Position numbers and translations under genes: made by a program. 12,593 nucleotides of DNA, from contig JALTEO010000037.1 in assembly GCA_027073875.1 (NCBI GenBank), positions 1-12,593 of the forward strand. Reading direction: 5' to 3'. The notes beneath the pieces are model-generated. The model was not told the origin of the DNA. It searched no databases and saw nothing but the letters and a program-made list of their open reading frames with translations. Below are positions 1 through 6,681 of the stretch, one piece after another. The stretch comes from Bacteroidales bacterium (GTDB lineage: Bacteria > Bacteroidota > Bacteroidia > Bacteroidales > JALTDM01). Positions within the stretch are counted from its first letter, which is position 1, and each line of letters starts with the position of its first letter.

Positions 1-655
1 GGTTAAGCGTACTCCTAATCATCTGATTCTTTATGATACCATTATTTTCAAAAAATACTTCAATATAATTGTCAGCAGATTTGATTAAAATAAGCGAACC
101 TGCCTTAATAATAAGTTTATCCTTTTTATAGTTCGATTCAAAAGGAATCAATTCTTCTTTTAGTTGTTTATTCTCTAATAATCTTTTATTCATTTGTTGT
201 GCAGACCTTAAATGAGAACGCAATAATCTTTCTTGATTGATGACAATGAGAACAGCAACGGGAAGAACGCCAAGCAAGATAATTTTTACGATATCGGAAA
301 ATCCAATATCAAGAATACCAACCAATTTTGAGTAAAAGAAAAAATCACTACTTGAAATTGCCAATAATATCCACAAATTCCAAAATATTTCCTTTTTGAT
401 ATTCCATTTATTTGAATCAAAAGCTTTTGGAAACAGACTCGGCAAAACCAACAAGTTTACACTGAGGGTTAAAAAAGTAGAAATAGCAAGTCCCGTTACC
501 AAATAGAAGATATCCATTTTTGAAAGACTGCTAATTTCAATTGGCTGAAAGATAAGTAGAAAAGCCAGAACACCCAAACTGATAAATAGAATAACTTTAG
601 TGTTGTGCTTTAAATCGTCAGTAAAAGGATAGGGTTTATTTAGGAAACTAAGCAT
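1..655 (-). CDS. Membrane-anchored LytTR-family transcriptional regulator (C-terminus cut by window edge)
   Basis: Translating the minus strand from the ATG at 655-653 gives an open frame of 218 codons that runs off the left end without a stop. Residues about 20-39, 50-75, 88-112 and 120-140 are hydrophobic and read as four membrane helices. They are followed by a charged, probably coiled-coil linker (about 141-170). From about residue 180 the sequence (LIIKAGSLILIKSADNYIEV, then KNQMIRSTLN) matches the start of a LytTR DNA-binding domain, including the typical I.SADNY.EV strand and the MIRSTL element. Four N-terminal helices plus a cytoplasmic LytTR domain is a known Bacteroidota arrangement for one-component regulators. 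The signal and targets are unknown. The gene diverges from the PD40/OmpA gene at 970, so it could regulate that gene, but this is only inference. Identification as LytTR is fairly sure although only about 40 residues of the domain are present. Confidence 0.85.
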   Translation of the reverse strand, partial: MLSFLNKPYPFTDDLKHNTKVILFISLGVLAFLLIFQPIEISSLSKMDIFYLVTGLAISTFLTLSVNLLVLPSLFPKAFDSNKWNIKKEIFWNLWILLAISSSDFFFYSKLVGILDIGFSDIVKIILLGVLPVAVLIVINQERLLRSHLRSAQQMNKRLLENKQLKEELIPFESNYKKDKLIIKAGSLILIKSADNYIEVFFENNGIIKNQMIRSTLN

Positions 656-690
656 ATTTTTTTCAGGGCAAACATTGATAATTTATTTGA

Positions 691-698
691 CAAATATA
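691..698 (-). promoter_or_regulatory. Candidate -7 box of the LytTR gene promoter
   Basis: On the minus strand these bases read TATATTTG, a perfect match to the Bacteroidota sigma-ABfr -7 consensus TAnnTTTG. They lie 35 bases before the start codon. I do not see a clear TTTG at the expected -33 distance, so confidence is moderate. Confidence 0.45.
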
Positions 699-744
699 AT
701 TGTTTTCCGGAGATACCTTTAATTCTATTTATACTGGTTCTTGA

Positions 745-851
745 CAGGTTTGCAAAAACAAAGTCGCTTAGAATCGCTTATGTCCCGATAAATGAGGATT
801 CACGACAAAGTCGTAGTCCTAAAGAAATCAATCAATAGATTTGCAAACCTG
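745..851. repeat. Inverted-repeat intergenic element with nested hairpin
   Basis: The 12-base sequence CAGGTTTGCAAA (745-756) recurs as its exact reverse complement TTTGCAAACCTG (840-851). Between the arms are a short direct repeat TCGCTTA (764-770 and 774-780) and a hairpin at 795-820: ACGAC/GTCGT around an AAA loop, extended by AGGA/TCCT. The right arm is followed by a T run (853-859), so on the plus strand the whole could fold as a long hairpin with a terminator-like tail. It fills most of the otherwise gene-free 656-969 gap. A small dispersed palindromic element (REP- or MITE-like) is the likeliest explanation. A structured small RNA is an alternative. Confidence 0.6.
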
Positions 852-944
852 ATTTTTTTCGGCATACAATTAGCAAATCCAAAAATAATGGCATTTTTAT
901 TTAATAAATTCCCATATTCCCCGTTTTCTACAAAATAATTTAAC

Positions 945-952
945 CAAATTTG
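945..952 (+). promoter_or_regulatory. Weak candidate -7 box before the PD40/OmpA gene
   Basis: CAAATTTG matches seven of eight positions of TAnnTTTG and is followed by CA, as at the tRNA and recQ-region promoters' TTTG(C) type. It lies 17 bases before the ATG at 970. No convincing -33 element is visible, so this is a tentative call. Confidence 0.3.
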
Positions 953-969
953 CATTTTTACTTTAACGA

Positions 970-3027
970 ATGTTTCATATCGTAAAAAATATCGTCTTTT
1001 TTATGCTGATTCCGTTGGTAATGCAGTCGCAACAGCTGACAGAGAATCCCTGTGTGGAAGTAAAAAGCAATCGTGCCATTAAATATTTTAAACAAGCAAT
1101 GGAAGATTTGCAAACAGGACAAGATAAAGAGGGTTATCGTTTATTGATGGAAGCAGTAAAGACAGAGCCGGAATTTCCTGACGCTTATTATCAGTTGGCA
1201 CAGATAGATATGAAAAAAGCACAAGATGCTATGTATGATATTAATGAAGTAAGAAACTCCGAAAGATACTACCACAAAGCCGAACAGTATTTCTTAAAAA
1301 CAATAAAATACTGTTCTAAATTAGATGATTACAGGTCTTACTATTATCTTGGCGTTTACTATTATCAAATCAAAAACTTGAAGAAAACGCTTGATTATCT
1401 CCGGTTTTATCTTTCCCATCAGTCCACAGATGAAAAATTACGCAAAAACGCTCAAGCCATAATAGACAAAATTGGTGAGGCGGCAAAATTGATTGAAAAT
1501 CCCGTTCCTTTCAATCCTCAAAAATTAGCAGGTATAAATACGCCTGCCGATGAATTCTTGCCATTAATTTCTCCCGATGGAGAGTTGGCACTTTTTACAC
1601 GACGATATGCAAAATTTATCAAAGAAACGCAAACCAAACGGTTTGTTGATGAATTTACATTTAGTAAACGACAAAATCCCCTAACACAATCTTACGAATT
1701 GTTTGACAAAGGAACTGCCATGCCTTCTCCTTTCAATGAACAAGGTGTTGATCAAGGGGCGGCATCTATTACCATTGATAACAAACATTTGTATATGACT
1801 ATTTGTCAATTTATTAAAGGTAAAAACGGTAAACCATATAAAAACTGCGATATTTTTGTTTCCGATTATGTTGATGGCAAATGGACTGCCTTAAGAAATC
1901 TCGGACCAAATATCAACGGACAAAATACTTGGGAAAGTCAGCCGAGTATCAGTGCCGATGGAAAGACGCTCTATTTTGCGAGTGTCCGTCCGGGAAATAT
2001 CGGTTTTAGTTCAAGTAATCCTACCATTGATATTTATACATCAACCCTAAAAGCTGATAATACTTGGACAAAAGCGAAAAATTTAGGAAGAGAAATAAAT
2101 ACCCGTGGCAACGAAAAATCGCCTTTTGTTCATACTGATAGTCAAACACTGTATTTTTCATCAGATGGCAGAAATGGCTTAGGCGGTTATGATATTTATT
2201 TTTCACAACTACAGCCGTCAGGACATTGGAGTAAACCGAAGAATATCGGTTATCCGATTAATACCGAGGGTGATGACTTGGGCTTTATTGTTAGCACCAA
2301 TGGCGAAAAAGCATATTTTTCATCTAACCGTTTAGATGAGAGTTCCGGATGGGATATTTACTCTTTTGAGTTATATCAAGGTGCTCGACCACATAAAGTG
2401 TTGCTTGCCAAGGGAAAACTTGTAGATGACAAAGGTAATGTTCTGACTGATGCTACGGTGGAAGTCAAAAGTGTTAACACCAATAAAGTTGCGTCGGGAA
2501 TGGTGGATAAAAAAACCGGTGATTATGCGGTAGCTATTGTTGCTGATAAAGATGATAAGTTTTTATTGACAGTAAAGAAAAAAGACTTTGCATTTACTTC
2601 CACATTTATTGATCCTAAAACCATTGCACATATTGATGTCCCTCTACAAATAAATATGGAAATGAAGCCCATTAAAGTTGGTGAGACAGTTGAAATTAAA
2701 GATATTCATTTTGCTACCAACTCAGCAAACTTTGATCGCAGCAGTTTATTTATTTTAGATAATTTTATAGATTTCCTGAAAGAAAATCAGAATATAAAAA
2801 TTGGTATTCAAGGACATACCGATAATGTTGGCGACCCGAAAGCCAATATGGAACTCTCCAAAAAACGGGCAGAAGCTGTTAGGGATTACCTGATTCTGAT
2901 GGATATTAAACCGAATAGAATTGCCTTTACAAAGGGATTTGGCGAAACAAAACCTATTGCTACTAACATGACTCCCGAAGGAAGAGCTAAAAATCGGCGA
3001 ACAGAATTTGTAATTGTTAATAAGTAG
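970..3027 (+). CDS. PorE-like periplasmic protein: TPR, PD40 propeller, CarboxypepD-like and OmpA C-terminal domains
   Basis: A hydrophobic N-terminus (about residues 5-18, ending near VMQSQQ) looks like a Sec signal peptide. Residues about 35-170 are helical TPR-type repeats. About 185-470 form a PD40/WD40-like propeller with five recognisable blades (for example ISPDGELALF, SADGKTLYFAS, SQTLYFSSDGRNGLGGYDIY, NGEKAYFSSNR). About 475-565 is a carboxypeptidase-regulatory-like beta domain (KGKLVDDKGN, DATVEVK). About 570-685 is an OmpA-like peptidoglycan-binding domain with GHTDNVGD and LSKKRA; D618 and R633 are the expected diaminopimelate-binding residues. This order is that of PorE (PG1058) in the Porphyromonas gingivalis type IX secretion system. 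Many Bacteroidota paralogues share it, some beside PorP/SprF, and no such partner is present here. PorE is a lipoprotein, but I see no lipobox: the first cysteine, C28, follows TENP. It probably bridges the envelope to peptidoglycan. The exact role is unproven. Confidence 0.88.
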   Translation: MFHIVKNIVFFMLIPLVMQSQQLTENPCVEVKSNRAIKYFKQAMEDLQTGQDKEGYRLLMEAVKTEPEFPDAYYQLAQIDMKKAQDAMYDINEVRNSERYYHKAEQYFLKTIKYCSKLDDYRSYYYLGVYYYQIKNLKKTLDYLRFYLSHQSTDEKLRKNAQAIIDKIGEAAKLIENPVPFNPQKLAGINTPADEFLPLISPDGELALFTRRYAKFIKETQTKRFVDEFTFSKRQNPLTQSYELFDKGTAMPSPFNEQGVDQGAASITIDNKHLYMTICQFIKGKNGKPYKNCDIFVSDYVDGKWTALRNLGPNINGQNTWESQPSISADGKTLYFASVRPGNIGFSSSNPTIDIYTSTLKADNTWTKAKNLGREINTRGNEKSPFVHTDSQTLYFSSDGRNGLGGYDIYFSQLQPSGHWSKPKNIGYPINTEGDDLGFIVSTNGEKAYFSSNRLDESSGWDIYSFELYQGARPHKVLLAKGKLVDDKGNVLTDATVEVKSVNTNKVASGMVDKKTGDYAVAIVADKDDKFLLTVKKKDFAFTSTFIDPKTIAHIDVPLQINMEMKPIKVGETVEIKDIHFATNSANFDRSSLFILDNFIDFLKENQNIKIGIQGHTDNVGDPKANMELSKKRAEAVRDYLILMDIKPNRIAFTKGFGETKPIATNMTPEGRAKNRRTEFVIVNK

Positions 3028-3115
3028 TTAATATCTTTTTGTAGTTTATTTGGCTTATTATTAGCGGATTACTTTGTTTGTTGGGTGGTTTTTATGAAAA
3101 AAAATATGATTTTAA

Positions 3116-3146
3116 TTTGCTAAAGTCAAAAATTGTTTTATCTTTG
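3116..3146 (+). promoter_or_regulatory. Bacteroidota-type promoter of the small membrane-protein cassette
   Basis: TTTG at 3116-3119 and TATCTTTG at 3139-3146, separated by 19 bases, match the Bacteroidota -33/-7 consensus (TTTG and TAnnTTTG) exactly. Transcription would begin near 3151-3154, giving a 5' leader of roughly 60 bases before the ATG at 3212. Confidence 0.7.
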
Positions 3147-3211
3147 CAACTATGAATACAGGGAAGCCGAAAACTGTTTTTTTAGAGTAGGCAGAATTAA
3201 AAATTAAAGTT

Positions 3212-3589
3212 ATGATGGTAGGTGGTATTATTGGTGTTATTGTTTATTTGTTAGTGGTCATTTTTTTGATTATTGTGCCAATGTGGAAAATTTACACAAA
3301 AGCAGGACAACCCGGTTGGGCTATTTTAATCCCAATTTACAATCTTTTGGTTTTACTTAAGATTGTTGGTAAGCCGGGTTGGTGGTTTTTGTTATTCCTT
3401 ATTCCTTTTGTAAATTTCGTTTTCCTCATTTGGACGCTTAATTTACTCTCAAAAAGTTTTGGGAAAGATGTTGGTTTCACCTTGGGTCTTTTGTTCCTTG
3501 GTTTTATCTTCTATCCAATTCTTGGTTACGGAAAAGCTCAATATGTTGGTCCTGCCGGTGCTAAGAAAGAAGATGCACCCGTTGCTTAG
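3212..3589 (+). CDS. Small DUF5684-like membrane protein, copy 1
   Basis: This 125-residue protein is mostly hydrophobic, with likely membrane segments at about 5-24, 36-51, 56-78 and 87-105 and a short polar tail (AKKEDAPVA). Residues 25-85 carry the features I associate with DUF5684: WKIYTKAGQPGWA, LIPIYN, a KPGWW motif, a LIPFVN motif and LSKSFGK. The family has no established function; the domain also occurs fused to other envelope proteins in Bacteroidota. The start follows a strong promoter, and a second ATG directly follows the first, so M1 or M2 could be used. The next gene encodes a clear paralogue, and a terminator lies between the two. The family assignment is from memory of its motif pattern and has not been checked by a profile search. 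Confidence 0.8.
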   Translation: MMVGGIIGVIVYLLVVIFLIIVPMWKIYTKAGQPGWAILIPIYNLLVLLKIVGKPGWWFLLFLIPFVNFVFLIWTLNLLSKSFGKDVGFTLGLLFLGFIFYPILGYGKAQYVGPAGAKKEDAPVA

Positions 3590-3604
3590 TTATTTTACTG
3601 ACAT

Positions 3605-3636
3605 AAAAAGGCAGGCAGTTTAGCTTGCCTTTTTTT
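3605..3636 (+). terminator. Intrinsic terminator between the two DUF5684-like genes
   Basis: A 12-base-pair stem, with one G-U pair, joins AAAAAGGCAGGC (3605-3616) to GCTTGCCTTTTT (3623-3634) around a six-base loop. The T run continues to 3636. It starts 15 bases after the upstream stop codon and ends only 13 bases before the next start codon. It may therefore act as a partial terminator that lowers expression of the downstream genes. Confidence 0.8.
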
Positions 3637-3649
3637 ATGAATTAAATTT

Positions 3650-4042
3650 ATGGAATTTAAAGAATTTTTAATAGGGATTGAGATTGGTCTTGGTGTTTTT
3701 TTTATGGGCATCATAATTCTAATGATTATTGCCCAATGGAAAGTTTACGAAAAAGCCAACCAGCCCGGATGGGCAGTTTTGATACCTATCTATAGTACCT
3801 TGGTATTTTTACAAATTGTTGGTAAACCATGGTGGTGGATTTTTTTAATGCTTATCCCTTATGTAAATCTCATTTTTATTATTTGGGCAACCAATATGCT
3901 TTCAAAAAGTTTTGGTAAAGAAGAGGCATTTACTGTGGGTTTAGTTTTACTCCCTTATGTGTTTTATCCAATAATTGCATTCAGCAAAGACATAAACTAT
4001 TTAGGACCTGCCGGAACTAATTTCCAATATGATACCAAATAA
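3650..4042 (+). CDS. Small DUF5684-like membrane protein, copy 2
   Basis: This is a 130-residue paralogue of the preceding protein. By eye the two are roughly 60% identical over about 85 residues, sharing WK.Y.KA.QPGWA, LIPIY, IVGKP.WW, LIP.VN, LSKSFGK, FYPI and the GPAG near the C-terminus. Membrane segments are likely at about 10-29, 41-57, 61-83 and 93-111. The charged C-terminal tail of copy 1 is replaced by NFQYDTK. No promoter of its own is evident between the preceding terminator and the ATG, so expression probably depends on readthrough from the 3116-3146 promoter. It overlaps the next gene by 14 bases, which suggests translational coupling. Tandem duplication within the cassette is the simplest origin. 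The function is unknown. Confidence 0.8.
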   Translation: MEFKEFLIGIEIGLGVFFMGIIILMIIAQWKVYEKANQPGWAVLIPIYSTLVFLQIVGKPWWWIFLMLIPYVNLIFIIWATNMLSKSFGKEEAFTVGLVLLPYVFYPIIAFSKDINYLGPAGTNFQYDTK

Positions 4043-4469
4043 AATAACTAAACCGGGCATTGCTGTTTTCTTGCAGGTATGGCAAATTTTAGAATTGGCA
4101 GGTTTGCTTTTTGCCATTCCGTTGATTTTCTTTTTCGGTGTATTATTGACAGGAGATTCCTATAAATTATTTGATTTCGTAAATGCGAATATTATACCTG
4201 TAATGGGTGTTTTTCTGTTGTTAAAAATAATTGTTACCATCTTTTTTTTTAAAGCCAAACGGTGGGCTGTGTATTTTAATTTTTTTCAGAATTTAATTTT
4301 GGCAATTATTCAATTTGTGGCAGTTGTTGCATTTATTATCGGGATTGCACAAAATCCAAATATTTCTGCTGCTTTTTCAATAATTCCTATCCTTATCGTA
4401 CTCGGATTTTATTTATTTTTGTCATGGGCTTTTCGCCAATGTTTGAAGCATCCTTTTTATCAAGTTTAG
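4029..4469 (+). CDS. Four-helix integral membrane protein of unknown family
   Basis: The frame opens with ATG inside the end of the preceding gene and encodes 146 residues. Hydrophobic stretches at about 12-42, 53-75, 84-106 and 115-135 suggest four membrane helices with short polar loops, and the ends are basic (MIPNKITKPG; RQCLKHPFYQV). I do not recognise the family and see no catalytic motif. The overlap and shared strand indicate co-expression with the DUF5684-like gene before it, so the products may act together in the membrane. A run of nine T (4242-4250) lies within codons for IFFF. A single-base change in that run would truncate or alter the C-terminal half. Confidence 0.7.
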   Translation: MIPNKITKPGIAVFLQVWQILELAGLLFAIPLIFFFGVLLTGDSYKLFDFVNANIIPVMGVFLLLKIIVTIFFFKAKRWAVYFNFFQNLILAIIQFVAVVAFIIGIAQNPNISAAFSIIPILIVLGFYLFLSWAFRQCLKHPFYQV

Positions 4470-4519
4470 CTTTTATTAACATCTTTTCGTGTCAACCTAT
4501 TTCAGGACAAGACCGAGAA

Positions 4520-4587
4520 ATCACCCACCTTAATCCTCCCTCAAGGGAGGAGATTCTCCCCTTGACGGGGAGATACAGAGGGGTGAT
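4520..4587. repeat. 68-base palindromic double-hairpin repeat
   Basis: The element is bounded by ATCACCC (4520-4526) and its exact reverse complement GGGTGAT (4581-4587). It contains two GC-rich hairpins: TCCTCCC/GGGAGGA (4534-4540 and 4545-4551, loop TCAA) and TCTCCCC/GGGGAGA (4555-4561 and 4567-4573, loop TTGAC). Its base composition is clearly richer in GC than the surroundings. It resembles the dispersed short palindromic repeats found between genes in Bacteroidota. There is no T run after either stem, so it does not look like a classical terminator, though it may protect a 3' end. The rest of the 4470-4708 gap shows only the recQ promoter box. Confidence 0.75.
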
Positions 4588-4691
4588 GAACAGAATAAAA
4601 GCTGTATTATATTGGTTATCTTTATGTTATGAGGTTAGAAAATTAAGTTTTTTATTTCATGTTTTCGATTCTCCGGTTTGAATTGAAATTG

Positions 4692-4699
4692 TATATTTG
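4692..4699 (+). promoter_or_regulatory. Candidate recQ -7 box
   Basis: TATATTTG is a perfect TAnnTTTG match ending nine bases before the recQ ATG. If used, the transcript would have only a few bases of 5' leader. A TTTG is present at 4677-4680 but is too close to serve as a normal -33 element. Confidence 0.45.
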
Positions 4700-4708
4700 T
4701 AAAAATCA

Positions 4709-6616
4709 ATGGATACTTTTGAAAAAATATTAACACAATACTGGGGTTATCCTAAATTCCGCCCGTTGCAAAAAGAAATTATTGCCGAAGCATACGAAGG
4801 CAGAGATGTTTTGGGATTATTGCCTACCGGCGGCGGTAAGTCTATTATTTTTCAGGTTGCTGCACTGGCACGCAAAGGGACTTGCTTGGTTATCACACCG
4901 TTAATTGCTTTAATGAAAGACCAAGTTGAAAACCTGAAAAAGCAAGGCATAAAAGCAACTGCCATTTATTCCGGTATGTCGTACACTGAAATTAAGGTGG
5001 CTTTTGATAACTGTATTCTTGGAGGTTACAAATTCCTTTATATCTCGCCGGAACGCTTGGGAACCCATTTATTTCATACCTATTTAAACCAAATGACCAT
5101 CTCGCTTTTGGCAGTTGATGAGGCACATTGTATTTCGCAGTGGGGATATGATTTTCGCCCGTCGTATTTGAAAATTGCCGATATCAGAGAAAAATTGCCG
5201 GATGTTCCTGTGTTGGCTGTTACAGCAACGGCAACACCCGAGGTGGTAGATGACATTCAAGAACGGCTGCAATTCCCTGCCAAAAATGTTTTCAGAAAAA
5301 GTTTTGAACGCGAAAACCTGATTTATATCGTGCGTCATTTGGAAAACAAGCAAGGATATTTGACCAAAACAATTAGTAAGGTTAAAGGAACAGGTATTGT
5401 ATATGCCCGTAGTCGTAAGCGAACACGCGAGATTGCGGAATTTTTGAAAAAACAGGGTATCTCTGTCGATTATTATCATGCAGGGTTGAAGGCCGAAACC
5501 CGTGAACGCAAGCAAATGGAATGGAAGACGGGGAAGACTCGTGTCATTGTTGCTACCAATGCCTTTGGGATGGGCATTGACAAACCGGATGTTCGTTTTG
5601 TGATTCATCATGATGTGCCGGAGTCGCTTGAAGCGTATTTCCAGGAAGCCGGAAGGGGTGGGAGAGACGGCAAAAAGGCATATGCCGTATTACTTTATGA
5701 TGAAACGGACAAATTGCGGCTGAAAGAAAATTTCAAGAAAAGCTTTCCCGAAAAAAAATTCATTAAACGGGTGTACGAAGCCATATTTAATTTTTATCAG
5801 ATACCTACGGGAGAAGGAATTGATCAGGTGCACGAATTTATTCTTTCCGATTTTGTGTCGGCTTTTAAATTGCCTGTACGCGAAACATTTAGTGCAATAA
5901 AGATACTGATGCAAGAGGGCTATTGGAGCTTGTCCGATGGTTTTTTTACGCCATCAAAAATCAAATTCTTGGTTAACGAAACGGAGTTATATAAATTTCA
6001 GGTAAAACATCCGAAATTAGATTTGTTCATAAAATTATTGCTTCGTTCTTATGCCGGCGTATTTACCGATTTTATTAAAATTGATGAAGCCCGGTTAGCT
6101 CGCAGAAGTCAATTAACGGAAGATGAGATTAGGAAATATCTGCATGTATTACACAAGTTTTTTGTTTTGCACTATATTCCCGAAAATGACAAACCGAAAA
6201 TAACTTTTCTTGAAGACCGTTTGCCACCGAAATTTGTCGGTATCTCAAAAGCTAATTACGAAGATCAGAAAAAACGATACGAAAAAAAGATGAAAGCTGT
6301 GTTGGATTATGCCAACAATCAGACGAAATGCCGAAGTCAGCAACTGGTGGCTTACTTCGGACAAAAAGACGCTTTGCGATGTGGCGAGTGTGATGTGTGC
6401 CGAATACGGAACGAGGTGGAGGTCAGTAAACTGGAGTTCGATATGATTTTGGAGGCGATTAAATCACTGCTGAAAGCGAAACCGTTACATTTTATTTTTT
6501 TGGTAGATAGTGTGCAATATCCTTCACAGAAAACGATTAAAGTAATTCAGTGGCTCCTCGACCACGGAAAAATTACTTACGATGATGACAACCGCTTGGT
6601 GTGGCACAAGGATTAA
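4709..6616 (+). CDS. recQ: ATP-dependent DNA helicase RecQ (Bacteroidota-type architecture)
   Basis: This 635-residue superfamily 2 helicase unwinds DNA 3'-5' in recombination and fork repair. Motifs in order: the RecQ motif 0 FRPLQ (17-21), Walker A TGGGKS (40-45), DEAH (137-140) in an aromatic-rich loop (CISQWGYDFRPSY), TATATP (172-177), YHAGL (256-260), VATNAFGMGIDKPDVRFVIH (281-300) and motif VI QEAGRGGRDG (312-321). Residues about 345-505 look like a winged-helix module. The zinc cysteines C541, C558, C561 and C564 come about 220 residues after the helicase core, whereas in E. coli RecQ the zinc domain follows the core directly. No clear HRDC domain follows. This order fits the approximately 630-residue RecQ forms I know from Bacteroidota. 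The start gives the standard RecQ N-terminus. The gene appears monocistronic and is flanked by repeats. Confidence 0.95.
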   Translation: MDTFEKILTQYWGYPKFRPLQKEIIAEAYEGRDVLGLLPTGGGKSIIFQVAALARKGTCLVITPLIALMKDQVENLKKQGIKATAIYSGMSYTEIKVAFDNCILGGYKFLYISPERLGTHLFHTYLNQMTISLLAVDEAHCISQWGYDFRPSYLKIADIREKLPDVPVLAVTATATPEVVDDIQERLQFPAKNVFRKSFERENLIYIVRHLENKQGYLTKTISKVKGTGIVYARSRKRTREIAEFLKKQGISVDYYHAGLKAETRERKQMEWKTGKTRVIVATNAFGMGIDKPDVRFVIHHDVPESLEAYFQEAGRGGRDGKKAYAVLLYDETDKLRLKENFKKSFPEKKFIKRVYEAIFNFYQIPTGEGIDQVHEFILSDFVSAFKLPVRETFSAIKILMQEGYWSLSDGFFTPSKIKFLVNETELYKFQVKHPKLDLFIKLLLRSYAGVFTDFIKIDEARLARRSQLTEDEIRKYLHVLHKFFVLHYIPENDKPKITFLEDRLPPKFVGISKANYEDQKKRYEKKMKAVLDYANNQTKCRSQQLVAYFGQKDALRCGECDVCRIRNEVEVSKLEFDMILEAIKSLLKAKPLHFIFLVDSVQYPSQKTIKVIQWLLDHGKITYDDDNRLVWHKD

Positions 6617-6681
6617 CGGTGGTTAAAAATACAAGCATCATGTTGCCCTCGAAACTTTGTTTTGGTATTCTTCCTGTAAGC

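Noticed and set aside
741..746. TTGACA resembling a sigma-70 -35 box
   Set aside because: Bacteroidota primary promoters do not use this element, and no matching downstream box is present. It sits at the edge of the inverted repeat.
4424..4681. 85-codon plus-strand open frame after the membrane cassette
   Set aside because: It overlaps the end of the 4029-4469 gene and its middle is the palindromic repeat at 4520-4587. It has no family resemblance and no promoter.
5084..5611. 175-codon minus-strand open frame inside recQ
   Set aside because: It is antisense to the conserved helicase motifs of recQ, and its translation shows no family features. It is a shadow of the real frame.
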